The notes beneath the pieces are model-generated. The model saw only the letters and a list, made by a program, of their open reading frames with translations. It made no database searches and was not told where the DNA came from. The translations under genes were made by a program, and so were the position numbers. A DNA stretch of 44,444 bases from Chloroflexota bacterium. Its GTDB lineage: Bacteria; Chloroflexota; Ktedonobacteria; Ktedonobacterales; Ktedonobacteraceae. Within the stretch, counting starts at the first letter, position 1. Every line of letters begins with the position of its first letter. Positions 9,565 through 16,826 of this stretch are shown here, piece by piece. Location: NCBI GenBank assembly GCA_902812455.1, contig CADDZH010000034.1:1-44444 (forward strand), written 5' to 3'.

Positions 9565-9630
9565 ATGCCATCCTGAGCGAAGCGAAGGATCTCTATTGAT
9601 CGGCAACGGATGCTGCACTCAGCATGACAT
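9565..9630 (+). repeat. CATCCTGAGCG-type palindromic repeat
   Basis: Imperfect inverted repeat with ends ATGCCATCCTGAG and CTCAGCATGACAT and an inner AGCGAAGCGAAGGATCTC. It is related to the copies at 16530, 18074 and 36560. It fills the gap between the serine hydrolase and the CoA-binding protein gene. Confidence 0.8.
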
Positions 9631-9689
9631 CTCATAATCAGTTCAAGATTGTTTACTGATACCATAGAAAGTTAGTAGGTTATGGCTAT

Positions 9690-10172
9690 ATGAAAACAAT
9701 GACGCCTGATATGTATGATCGGCTGGAAATATTGCGCGAGTACCGGCATGTCGCGATTGTTGGTCTCTCCATCGACCAGTACCGGCCCAGCCACTTTGTC
9801 GCCATTTACTTGCAGGCCGAAGGCTACGATATCATCCCTATCAACCCGCGCTATGCCGGGCAGGCAATCTTAGGCAAGAGGGTCTACGCCACGCTGAGCG
9901 AGGCCAGAGAAGCTGGAGAAACGATAGAAGTCGTCGATGTGTTTCGCCGGCCAGAGGATGTGCCGCCCATTGCAGAAGAGGCCATCAAGATCGGCGCAAA
10001 GGTGCTCTGGATGCAACTGGGCATTCGCAACGAGGAGGCCGCCCGCAAGGCGCGGGAGGCAGGGTTAATTGTTGTGCAAGACCGCTGCATGAAGATCGAG
10101 CACGCGCGCTTCTTCGGTGGCCTGCATACTGTCGGGCTGAATACAGGGGTAATCTTATCCAGGAAGCTGTAA
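9690..10172 (+). CDS. CoA-binding domain protein (YccU-like)
   Basis: The 160-residue protein is a single Rossmann-like CoA-binding domain. It opens with YRHVAIVGLSIDQYRPSHFVA (nucleotide loop GLS), followed by GYDIIPINPRYAGQAILGKRVYATL and VVDVFRRPEDVPPIAEEAI. The GAKVLWMQLGIRNEEAARKAREAGL and VVQDRCMKIEHAR segments are diagnostic of the YccU family, which resembles the N-terminus of succinyl-CoA synthetase alpha but lacks the ligase part. The function is not established; a CoA or nucleotide-dinucleotide sensing or acyl-CoA role is proposed for relatives. The RBS is weak, and an ATG three codons downstream (9699) is an equal alternative. A repeat precedes it and an intergenic region with a CRP-like site follows. 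Confidence 0.85.
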   Translation: MKTMTPDMYDRLEILREYRHVAIVGLSIDQYRPSHFVAIYLQAEGYDIIPINPRYAGQAILGKRVYATLSEAREAGETIEVVDVFRRPEDVPPIAEEAIKIGAKVLWMQLGIRNEEAARKAREAGLIVVQDRCMKIEHARFFGGLHTVGLNTGVILSRKL

Positions 10173-10234
10173 TGCAATTATAGCTTCCTCACATCTATAC
10201 CTTTCTCCCAGGCACTCTTACGCGATCAGCGAAA

Positions 10235-10250
10235 TGTGAAGTAACTCACA
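10235..10250 (+). promoter_or_regulatory. CRP/FNR-family operator-like palindrome
   Basis: TGTGA-AGTAAC-TCACA matches the half-sites and 6-base spacing of the CRP consensus exactly and is preceded by AAA. A small hairpin CACAC-AAA-GTGTG follows at once. It lies 111 bases before the lipoprotein start. No regulator gene of this family is in the window. Confidence 0.45.
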
Positions 10251-10360
10251 CACAAAGTGTGATTACCGGCCAAGATGATCAGGTAGGCCCGCGTATTACA
10301 TCTTCTGAGAGGACTATTCTTTATTGATTGTATTCTAGATTCCTCTCAGGAGAAAAAAAC

Positions 10361-11245
10361 ATGTTAAAACAGCTTCTACAAAAGAACATCTTCAAGCATT
10401 CACTTCTCAGCATTGTCTTCATGTGCCTGGTAATCTTGACTCTGGCGGCATGTGGGAGTAATGGGAGTAGCGGCTCTGGTTCTGGTTCTGGCTCTGGCTC
10501 TGGCTCGACACCGGCGGCAACATCTACAGCATCATCCCCGGCACCTTCGTCATCTCCGGTGCCATTTAAGGTGACAAGCGTTGATTTGGTCGTCAGTCCC
10601 GATAGCATTGCAGGAACGACCTGTGGCAGCCAGGCCAGCTTTACCTATACGGCCACCTTCCACATCCCGGCTGGTACTGCTGGTGGCACGATCCAGTTCA
10701 TGTACACTGTGAATAACGGGCGCGGCTCGACAAACGCCAGTGTGACTGTTAGCCCTGGAGAGACATCGAAAACGTACACGTTTACCAGTTCCGGGATATT
10801 GTATCCCGATCACACCTATCCAGGGATTGCAGAAGTAGTCGTGACCAGCCCCAATAGTGTCAATTCGCCGCAGGTCAAGCCGGCTGGCGCCTGCACGCAA
10901 GACTCAGCTTTCAAAGTGACGAGCATCGATATGGCGGTCAGTCCCCTCAGCATTGCAGGACTGGCCTGCGGAAGCCAGATTACCGTCACCTACACGGCCA
11001 CCTTCCATATCGCAGCCAATAGCCCTGGTGGCACCATCCTGTTCACCTACACGGTCAATAACGGGCGCGGTACGACAAACGCGAGTCTGATGGTTGGCGC
11101 AGGCAAGACGATAGCCACCTACTCGTTTACCTGGTCAGGCAAGCTACCCGCCGATCACACCTATCCCAGCCTGGGAGGCGTGATGACGAGCAGCCCGAAT
11201 ACGCTCACCTCTCCGCTGGTGAAGCCTCAAGGGGCATGCAGCTAG
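10361..11245 (+). CDS. lipoprotein with a duplicated ~110-residue domain
   Basis: The 294-residue precursor starts at ATG 10361, with AGGAGA 7 bases upstream. A lipoprotein signal peptide has a hydrophobic core (LLSIVFMCLVILTLAA) and lipobox LAAC with Cys31. A flexible Gly-Ser linker and a Ser/Thr/Pro-rich stretch reach to about residue 68. Two homologous modules follow, each starting FKVTS(V/I)D and running through GSQ..TYTATFHI, YTVNNGRG(S/T)TNAS and DHTYP to KP.GAC. Each carries two Cys residues, suggesting one disulfide per module. The fold looks beta-rich and Ig/FN3-like. No family name is recognised; cell-surface binding is plausible. Confidence 0.85.
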   Translation: MLKQLLQKNIFKHSLLSIVFMCLVILTLAACGSNGSSGSGSGSGSGSGSTPAATSTASSPAPSSSPVPFKVTSVDLVVSPDSIAGTTCGSQASFTYTATFHIPAGTAGGTIQFMYTVNNGRGSTNASVTVSPGETSKTYTFTSSGILYPDHTYPGIAEVVVTSPNSVNSPQVKPAGACTQDSAFKVTSIDMAVSPLSIAGLACGSQITVTYTATFHIAANSPGGTILFTYTVNNGRGTTNASLMVGAGKTIATYSFTWSGKLPADHTYPSLGGVMTSSPNTLTSPLVKPQGACS

Positions 11246-11268
11246 CCTGTGAGCTCTCTTGAAAGAAA

Positions 11269-11301
11269 AATACGCTGGCCTGGATTCCAGGCCAGCGTAT
11301 T
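11269..11301 (-). terminator. intrinsic terminator downstream of glnA
   Basis: A perfect 15-bp stem (AATACGCTGGCCTGG and its complement) with a 3-base loop. On the minus strand it is followed by a T-rich run (TTTTTCTTTC), as expected after glnA. On the plus strand it lies 24 bases after the lipoprotein stop but has no T-run, so it works best for glnA and perhaps both ways. Confidence 0.75.
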
Positions 11302-11345
11302 CATGTTAATAATGCAGGCTAACAACAAAATAACCCATCAGTATT

Positions 11346-11404
11346 GTAGGTTCCCGATTTATCGTGGAACCCGATTCATCGTGCCCACCGCCGATTCATC
11401 GGCC
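11346..11404 (+). repeat. GTAGGTTCC hairpin repeat cluster
   Basis: GTAGGTTCCCGATTTATCG continues to GGAACC, giving a GGTTCC/GGAACC stem over a CGATTTATCG core. Two further CGATTCATCG units follow, the last flanked by complementary GCC/GGCC. It is closely similar to the copies at 7701 and 16728 and lies between the lipoprotein and glnA ends. Confidence 0.8.
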
Positions 11405-11465
11405 TCCATCCTGGTCACACCATTATTTGGAATAATTTGTTAAAGCCCATTATAGAATGGACAGG

Positions 11466-12899
11466 CTATACATCATAATAAAGCGAAAACTCGATTGGCA
11501 CCGGGCGCAGCCGTACTTCGTCACCCTGCACTCGCTTGAACTCGACATAATGCTCAAGCAGGTCGGTAGTGAAGACTCCCCCCTCAAGCAGGAATTCGTG
11601 ATCCTCTTCTAGCGCATCCAACGCCTCGTGCAGCGTCCCAGGCACCGAACGCACCTCTCGCAATTCTGCTGCCGGCATATGATACAGGTCGCGGTCGATA
11701 GGGCCGTACCCATACTCGCTCGGTTCAATCTCGCGCTGGATACCATCAAGTCCGGCCATCAACAATGCAGCGAAGAGTAAGTATGGATTGGCTGCCGGGT
11801 CTGGTGGACGAAACTCAATACGCTTGGCCCTGGGGTTATCGGTCAATGGGATGCGCACTGCCGCGCTGCGATTGCCCTTCGAGAAGACCAGGTTCACCGG
11901 CGCTTCAAAACCAGGCACAAGTCGCTTATAGCTATTGGTGGTCGGTGCCGCAATGCCCAGCAGGGCAGGAGCGTGCGTCAGCAAACCGCCTATATAGTAG
12001 CGAGCTATTTGCGAGAGGTGGGCATAGCCCTGGCAATCATAGAACAGCGGCTTCTCATGCTTCCACAGGCTCTGGTGGGTATGCATCCCTGAGCCATTGT
12101 CACCGAAGATGGGCTTGGGCATGAAGGTGACAGTTTTACCGTGCTTGCGCGCCGTATTCTTGGTGACATATTTATAGAGCATCAGGTTATCTGCCGTCTT
12201 CACAAGCGTATTGAAGCGAATATCGATCTCCGCCTGTCCCGCCGCTCCCACTTCGTGATGCTGTGCCTCGACCGGTACACCAAGCTCTTCGAGCAAAAGC
12301 ACCATCTCGGTGCGAATGTCCTGCAGGGTATCGTTGGGCGCGACAGGGAAGTATCCCTCCTTAACGCGCATGCGATGACCAAGGTTGGGTATATTGCCAT
12401 TGCGTGCGGTATTCCACGCCGCCTCGTTTGAGTCTACTTCCGCATATTGAACATTATCTGATGAAGAGTAGCGCACGTTATCGAAGATATAGAATTCGGC
12501 TTCCGGCCCAAAGTAGCAGGTATCGGCAATGCCGCTAGAGCGCAGATACTCCTCTGCCTTTGCTGCAACATACCTGGGATCGCGTGTATATGGCTTCTTG
12601 GGTCCCATCGGGCCTGGATAAGCAACGTTACATATCAGAGACAGGGTTGGCGTTGTAGTGAAGGGATCCATGATGGCAGTCTCTGGATCGGGAATGACCA
12701 GCATATCGCTTTCGTTAATTGCCTGGAATCCTCGCACGCTCGAACCATCAAATGGTACGCCTTCAACAAAGGTGTCTTCGTTCAGCTCACGCATTGGTAT
12801 ACTGAAGTGTTGCCAGCTACCAGGTACATCTACGAATTTGAGGTCAACCATTTTTGCGCCGCGCTCTTGAGCAAATTGCAGTACATCTCCTGGGGTCAT
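11466..12899 (-). CDS. glnA: type I glutamine synthetase
   Basis: ATP-dependent synthesis of glutamine from glutamate and ammonia; cytoplasmic dodecamer in this family. At 477 residues it matches GSI. Landmarks are the N-terminal VPFDGSSVRGF with the conserved Asp, GPEAEFYIFD (metal site), NGSGMHTHQSLWK (ATP-binding loop), RSAAVRIP and the glutamate-site KRIEFRPPDPAANPYL. The segment RDLYHMPAAE has Tyr at the adenylylation position known from GSI-beta enzymes, so control by adenylylation is possible although no glnE is seen here. AAGGAG precedes the ATG. The upstream gap to the NRPS gene (175 bases) holds its own -10 box, and a strong terminator follows. Confidence 0.96.
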   Translation of the reverse strand: MTPGDVLQFAQERGAKMVDLKFVDVPGSWQHFSIPMRELNEDTFVEGVPFDGSSVRGFQAINESDMLVIPDPETAIMDPFTTTPTLSLICNVAYPGPMGPKKPYTRDPRYVAAKAEEYLRSSGIADTCYFGPEAEFYIFDNVRYSSSDNVQYAEVDSNEAAWNTARNGNIPNLGHRMRVKEGYFPVAPNDTLQDIRTEMVLLLEELGVPVEAQHHEVGAAGQAEIDIRFNTLVKTADNLMLYKYVTKNTARKHGKTVTFMPKPIFGDNGSGMHTHQSLWKHEKPLFYDCQGYAHLSQIARYYIGGLLTHAPALLGIAAPTTNSYKRLVPGFEAPVNLVFSKGNRSAAVRIPLTDNPRAKRIEFRPPDPAANPYLLFAALLMAGLDGIQREIEPSEYGYGPIDRDLYHMPAAELREVRSVPGTLHEALDALEEDHEFLLEGGVFTTDLLEHYVEFKRVQGDEVRLRPVPIEFSLYYDV

Positions 12900-13037
12900 G
12901 CTTTCTTTTTCTCCTTACGTTTTATCCCACCATCTCTGCTGGAACTATTGGCATCCACGCCCACATGCTATTTAGTTATTTTGCACAATAAACAAGCATC
13001 GTCCCAGCATCACGCCGGGATATTTTTCTTGTTGAGG

Positions 13038-13043
13038 ATTATA
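13038..13043 (-). promoter_or_regulatory. candidate glnA -10 box
   Basis: TATAAT on the minus strand, about 140 bases before the glnA start. No good -35 hexamer is visible 16-18 bases upstream, so an activator or another sigma factor may be needed. Confidence 0.35.
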
Positions 13044-13074
13044 CCGCAGTCTTCACAATGATGCTATAGGTAGT

Positions 13075-14901
13075 TTATCTAAATCCCGCTGCCTCATTAC
13101 CGTGCAAAGTGCACAAAGCATTGGCTAGCTCTTCAATGGTTGGGCCAGCAAGAAGGGTAGCAGAGGAGATTTTCTTGCCCCAGATTTGCTCAATATGATC
13201 GACAAGGCGCACAGCCAGTAAAGAGTGCCCTCCTAAGTCGAAAAAGTTATCGCGAATCCCGATGGGCCGCACATCCAGGAGCTCTTCCCAGATCTGAGCA
13301 AGCTGGTATTGTATAGAGTTTAGCGGTGCAACGAAGGTTTCCGCTCGTCCAGGCCCCCCCATACCAGATGCCAGTAGCAGGTGGCGGTCTACTTTGCCGT
13401 TGGGGGTCAGAGGTAAGGCCTTGAGCAGGACAAAAGCAGCAGGGATCATATAGCCAGGTAGCCTTTCCTGAGCGAAGCCGCGTAGCTCTTCACCGGTGAG
13501 AACTTGCTCCTCTTGTGAAACAATATAAGCGAGCAGGCGGTTATCGCCGGTCGCGCTTTCCTGAGCCACAACCACCACTTCCTGAACGGCAGGATGTCGC
13601 CTCAATATCACCTCGATTTCTTCCAGTTCGATACGGTAGCCGCGAATCTTCACCTGGTTGTCGAGGCGCCCTACGAATTCGATGGTACCATCAGGCAGGG
13701 TGCGGGCCAGGTCCCCCGTTTTGTACAGGCGCGCTCCCGGCTCGGTACTAAACGGGTGAGGAATAAAGCGTTCCGCAGTGAGATCAGGCCGGTTGAGATA
13801 GCCACGTGCCAGGCCAGCACCGCCAATATAAAGCTCACCAGTTACCCCGATGGGAACAACTTGCAAATATTGATCTAACAGGTACACCTGAGCGTTAGGA
13901 ATAGGGCAACCGATCGGCACTTCTCGGAAGCTACTACCCGCTTCCGCCGCTACCGGTAGCTCATGCATCGTTGTCACTATAGTAGCTTCTGCCGGACCAT
14001 ATGTGTTCACCAGCCGCACATCCTGACCCACATGCTTTTGCCATAACGCGACCAGCTCGGGCAAAGCTCTTTCCCCCCCGATGATCATCAGGCGCACTGA
14101 AGGAGGGAGAGCTAATGCATCAGCAGCGATTTTCCTGGCAAGCTCATGCCAGTATGCCGTTGGCAGGTCCAGCACAGTAAGTGACCAATCCCTACATGTT
14201 TGGAGAAATAGAGAAACTGAATCTAACATTGAATTGTTACGTAGTACCAGCGTCGCACCACTTGCCAGGCATGCATATATCTCTTCTGCACTGGCATCAA
14301 AACTGATCGACGCAAATTGCAGGACGCGATCGCCGGGTCGCAAAGCATAGGTGGCCCTTGCCGCCAGCGTGTAGTTTACGAGAGATGCGTGCTCAATCAC
14401 TACTCCCTTCGGTGTTCCCGTAGACCCGGAAGTATAGATGACATAAGCTGTGTTCTGTGCTACCAGACCGCTGGCAGGATTTTCCTCAGGCTCTCTGCTG
14501 ATCTCGCTCCAGCCAGTATCCAGACAAACTACTACCGCTTTATGATGAGGTAGGCAATCGAGTAACCGCTCCTGGGTTAGCAGCACGGAAACCTGGGCAT
14601 CGCTGAGCATGAAAGCAAGACGTTCAGCAGGGTAGGCAGGGTCCAGCGGTACATAGGCTCCTCCCGCTTTGAGGATGCCCAACAAACCTACAATCATTTC
14701 CGGCGAGCGCTCCAAACACATACCTACCAGCATCTCTGGGCCTACACCCATCTTCTGTAGATAATGCGCCAGTTGATTAGCCCTCCGGTTCAACTCCCGG
14801 TAGGTCAACTGCACATTCTCATAGACCACTGCCACAGCATCAGGCACACGTTCTACTTGCTCCTCAAACAGTTGATGAACACATTGATCCCTAAAATCCA
14901 T
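13075..14901 (-). CDS. stand-alone NRPS adenylation-carrier (A-PCP) protein
   Basis: The 608-residue protein has an amino-acid adenylation domain (1-~525) and a peptidyl carrier domain (~535-605); condensation and thioesterase domains are absent. Core motifs seen are A2 LKAGGAYVPLDP, A3 YTSGSTGTPKG (156-166), A5 NTYGPAEAT (299-307), A7 YKTGDLAR, A8 GRLDNQVKIRGYRIELEEIE, A10 PLTPNGKVDR, and the carrier motif LGGHSL with the phosphopantetheine-attachment Ser560. Aligned by eye to the PheA pocket, the specificity residues are D202, A203, E206, D245, I274, G276, T300, I308, V309 and the A10 Lys. This resembles codes I recall for basic residues such as lysine; the substrate call is weak. It would load an amino acid as a thioester for a partner enzyme in trans. 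The neighbours are glnA and a divergent response regulator, with no biosynthetic cluster. Confidence 0.9.
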   Translation of the reverse strand: MDFRDQCVHQLFEEQVERVPDAVAVVYENVQLTYRELNRRANQLAHYLQKMGVGPEMLVGMCLERSPEMIVGLLGILKAGGAYVPLDPAYPAERLAFMLSDAQVSVLLTQERLLDCLPHHKAVVVCLDTGWSEISREPEENPASGLVAQNTAYVIYTSGSTGTPKGVVIEHASLVNYTLAARATYALRPGDRVLQFASISFDASAEEIYACLASGATLVLRNNSMLDSVSLFLQTCRDWSLTVLDLPTAYWHELARKIAADALALPPSVRLMIIGGERALPELVALWQKHVGQDVRLVNTYGPAEATIVTTMHELPVAAEAGSSFREVPIGCPIPNAQVYLLDQYLQVVPIGVTGELYIGGAGLARGYLNRPDLTAERFIPHPFSTEPGARLYKTGDLARTLPDGTIEFVGRLDNQVKIRGYRIELEEIEVILRRHPAVQEVVVVAQESATGDNRLLAYIVSQEEQVLTGEELRGFAQERLPGYMIPAAFVLLKALPLTPNGKVDRHLLLASGMGGPGRAETFVAPLNSIQYQLAQIWEELLDVRPIGIRDNFFDLGGHSLLAVRLVDHIEQIWGKKISSATLLAGPTIEELANALCTLHGNEAAGFR

Positions 14902-14965
14902 GCCATACCACCTCTTCGCCTTTTATCTATCTTCAGGGGAAGATGATAGGACACCCACACGGAGC

Positions 14966-15009
14966 ATCCCTACCCTTACGATCAGGCCTGCACCATCTAG
15001 GGTAGGGAT
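14966..15009 (-). promoter_or_regulatory. inverted repeat in the NRPS 5' leader
   Basis: ATCCCTACCCT (14966-14976) and AGGGTAGGGAT (14999-15009) are perfect 11-base complements around a 22-base loop. The structure lies about 65 bases before the NRPS start, within the predicted transcript. No U-run follows, so it is not a classical terminator. It could be a leader stem, an operator, or a decayed hairpin repeat. Confidence 0.5.
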
Positions 15010-15073
15010 AGGGCTTCGCCTCTGGCCACCCCTGCCCTGGCCTCTTGCCCCCTAAATCTGCTCGCTAGAGCGC

Positions 15074-15102
15074 AGTCTAACACAAGCATCTGGCAGGAAC
15101 AA
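15074..15102 (-). promoter_or_regulatory. candidate promoter of the A-PCP gene
   Basis: TTGTTC (15102-15097), 17 bases, TAGACT (15079-15074) on the minus strand. It gives a leader of about 165 bases that includes the 14966-15009 inverted repeat. Confidence 0.45.
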
Positions 15103-15305
15103 CCGTGAAAGCACGAAGGTTTTTGATGCGCATTCTTTCGTACTTCTTATGCTCTCGTACTTCTTACGAAGATATATTCTAAAGAAACTCAGCTACCATA
15201 CCATCTCTGTCTAAGGGAAAGGGCGTAGCAGGACTGGTTCTGGCGAACTATGCTTTATCGCTTATTTCTGTGCCAGGATCGAGGTAGTAATATTACGTAC
15301 TCAGC

Positions 15306-15342
15306 TTTATGGTTGACTTTAGCCTGCTATTCATGCTACACT
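15306..15342 (+). promoter_or_regulatory. response regulator promoter, TTTATGGTTG class
   Basis: TTTATGGTTG (15306-15315), 18 bases, then the extended -10 TGC-TACACT (15334-15342). The -35 is TTGACT at 15313-15318. The same 10-mer with the same geometry precedes the sulfotransferase operon (28201) and the GT2 gene (34601). The transcript leader would be about 200 bases. Confidence 0.6.
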
Positions 15343-15547
15343 ACCGCACAGTGGAGTTTAACTCGCTAAATGCAACACGATCCATCGATTTTTCTTTCCT
15401 GGCGCGCATTCTCTCTACATCCTGATTCAATGGCGGGGCATTGAAGAAGGAAAGCTCTACGAGCTAGCTTCACACAGTCCAATGCTTTAGATAGGCTTAT
15501 CCAGGGGCTTTTTCCTTTATCGACATTTAATAAATGGAGAATTATCT

Positions 15548-16303
15548 ATGAGTCCCAATCAGCAAGCTGAGAAGAGTATTTCAGGATCCACCGCTTCCAT
15601 CCCATTAGACAGGCCCATCACCGTTTTAGTAGTAGATGATCATGCCCTGGTCCAGGCAGCTATTAGCCAGGTTTTGTCTTCCCAACCTGAAGTTAAACTT
15701 GTTGTGACTGCGTCGAACTACACTGATGCAGAAGCCAAGGCCACTCGCTTGCAACCAGATATCATCTGGTTGGATTTGCACATCACACGCAACAGTAGTA
15801 TTGAGGAGATCCAGCATTTACGAAAGCTCGCCCCCAATTCCAGGATCATTGCCCTTGCCGATGTTGAAGACGAGCAAGAAGCATTTGCAGCTATTATGAC
15901 GGGCGCTCAGGGCTATCGCTCCAAGCAAGATGTTAACCCGGATGATATTATGTCTATGCTCCAGATGGTTTGTCGAGGCGAATTGGCCCTGCGCCCGGCA
16001 TTGCTGACGCACCTCGTCCAGCGCTTACGAGACGCCGCTATGCCGCTCTGGTCCTCCGATGGAAGACCAGGAAACCATTCGCTCCTGCGTAGTATGGAAC
16101 ACGACGGCATCTCACAATTGACCGCTCGGGAACGCGAAATCCTCCAGCTTATCAGCCAGGGATATCGTGATCGTGATATTGCTGAGGGATTACATATTTC
16201 TGAGAAGACCGTGCAAAAGCATGTGCAAAATATTCTGAACAAGCTTGGTGCGCAAAACCGTACTGAGGCAGCATATCTCATCCACATGCGCTCAACCTTG
16301 TGA
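15548..16303 (+). CDS. NarL/FixJ-family response regulator
   Basis: The 251-residue protein has an N-terminal receiver domain (about 24-140) and a LuxR-type HTH (about 185-248). The acidic pair is Asp30-Asp31, the phospho-acceptor is Asp76 in IIWLDLH, and the conserved Lys is Lys126 in YRSKQD. The HTH reads LTAREREILQLISQGYRDRDIAEGLHISEKTVQKHVQNILNKL, which is canonical. No sensor kinase is nearby, so it is an orphan regulator. GGAG lies 8 bases before ATG 15548. It is divergent from the A-PCP gene. Its promoter class is shared with surface-polysaccharide genes, so autoregulation of that set is a testable idea, but the target is unknown. Confidence 0.92.
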   Translation: MSPNQQAEKSISGSTASIPLDRPITVLVVDDHALVQAAISQVLSSQPEVKLVVTASNYTDAEAKATRLQPDIIWLDLHITRNSSIEEIQHLRKLAPNSRIIALADVEDEQEAFAAIMTGAQGYRSKQDVNPDDIMSMLQMVCRGELALRPALLTHLVQRLRDAAMPLWSSDGRPGNHSLLRSMEHDGISQLTAREREILQLISQGYRDRDIAEGLHISEKTVQKHVQNILNKLGAQNRTEAAYLIHMRSTL

Positions 16304-16377
16304 GATGACCAAATCATTCGGGGCATGCGCAGGGATGCTCGAAGCCTTGATGAACTTTGCCACCCGCATGGGCAAAG

Positions 16378-16410
16378 GCTGTAGGGACAGTGCCTTGTGC
16401 CTGTCCTGCT
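16378..16410 (+). repeat. GTAGGGACAG hairpin repeat
   Basis: GTAGGGACAGTGCCTTGTG followed by CCTGTCC; GGACAG pairs with CTGTCC around a loop containing CCTTGTG. It is nearly identical to the two copies at 27108 and 27171, including the following TGCTCGCGGCTCC. Confidence 0.8.
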
Positions 16411-16529
16411 CGCGGCTCCACGATATGGAGCTCCTTATTCCCTGTCTCGGGTGTCAAACATCATTAGGGGCCGATTTATCACGCCAATTACCGATTATGA
16501 ACTTTTCCAAACACGATCGGTCACCCACC

Positions 16530-16623
16530 ATGTCATGTTGAGCGCAGCGAAACATCCGCTGCCGATCAATGGAGATCCTTCGCGGAGTTTCCCCTGAGCG
16601 AAGCGAATGGGCTCAGGATGACA
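16530..16623 (+). repeat. TGTCATGTTGAGCG-type palindromic repeat
   Basis: The ends ATGTCATGTTGAG and CTCAGGATGACA are imperfect inverted copies. The interior CATCCGCTGCCGATC matches the copy at 36560 closely. Confidence 0.8.
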
Positions 16624-16664
16624 GCCCATTACCGATTCTGGTCGTTAAAGTTCATCACTGACCT

Positions 16665-16787
16665 GTAGGTTCCCGATTGATCGTGGAACTCGATGATGAG
16701 GATGAACAAAATCATGCCGGAATAGCTGTAGGTTCCCGATTTATCGTGGAACCCGATTGATCGTGCCCAGTGCCGATTGATCGGCCC
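16665..16787 (+). repeat. two GTAGGTTCC hairpin repeats
   Basis: Copy one begins at 16665 and has core CGATTGATCG with arms GGTTCC/GGAAC. Copy two begins at 16728 and has core CGATTTATCG with arms GGTTCC/GGAACC, then CGATTGATCG and a final GCCGATTGATCGGC unit, as in the cluster at 7660. Confidence 0.8.
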
Positions 16788-16826
16788 AAAGGCAATCCAT
16801 CATACCCCCGATGAATTTGTTAACAT

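Larger units (their letters stand above)
14902..15547. other. 646-base divergent intergenic region, NRPS / response regulator
   Basis: No gene is seen. It holds the divergent promoters at 15074-15102 (minus) and 15306-15342 (plus), a dyad in the NRPS leader (14966-15009) and a ~200-base 5' leader for the response regulator without a recognisable riboswitch. The long leaders on both sides suggest regulation. Confidence 0.6.
16304..16826. other. 523-base repeat-only intergenic region
   Basis: No gene is seen. It holds at least five repeat units of three families: GTAGGGAC hairpin (16381-16406), element-end sequence GGGTGTCAAACATCAT (about 16450-16465), degenerate GGGGCCGATTTATC (16465-16485), CATGTTGAGCG palindrome (16530-16623) and two GTAGGTTCC hairpins (16665, 16728). 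It separates two convergent genes and works as a repeat island. Confidence 0.75.
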
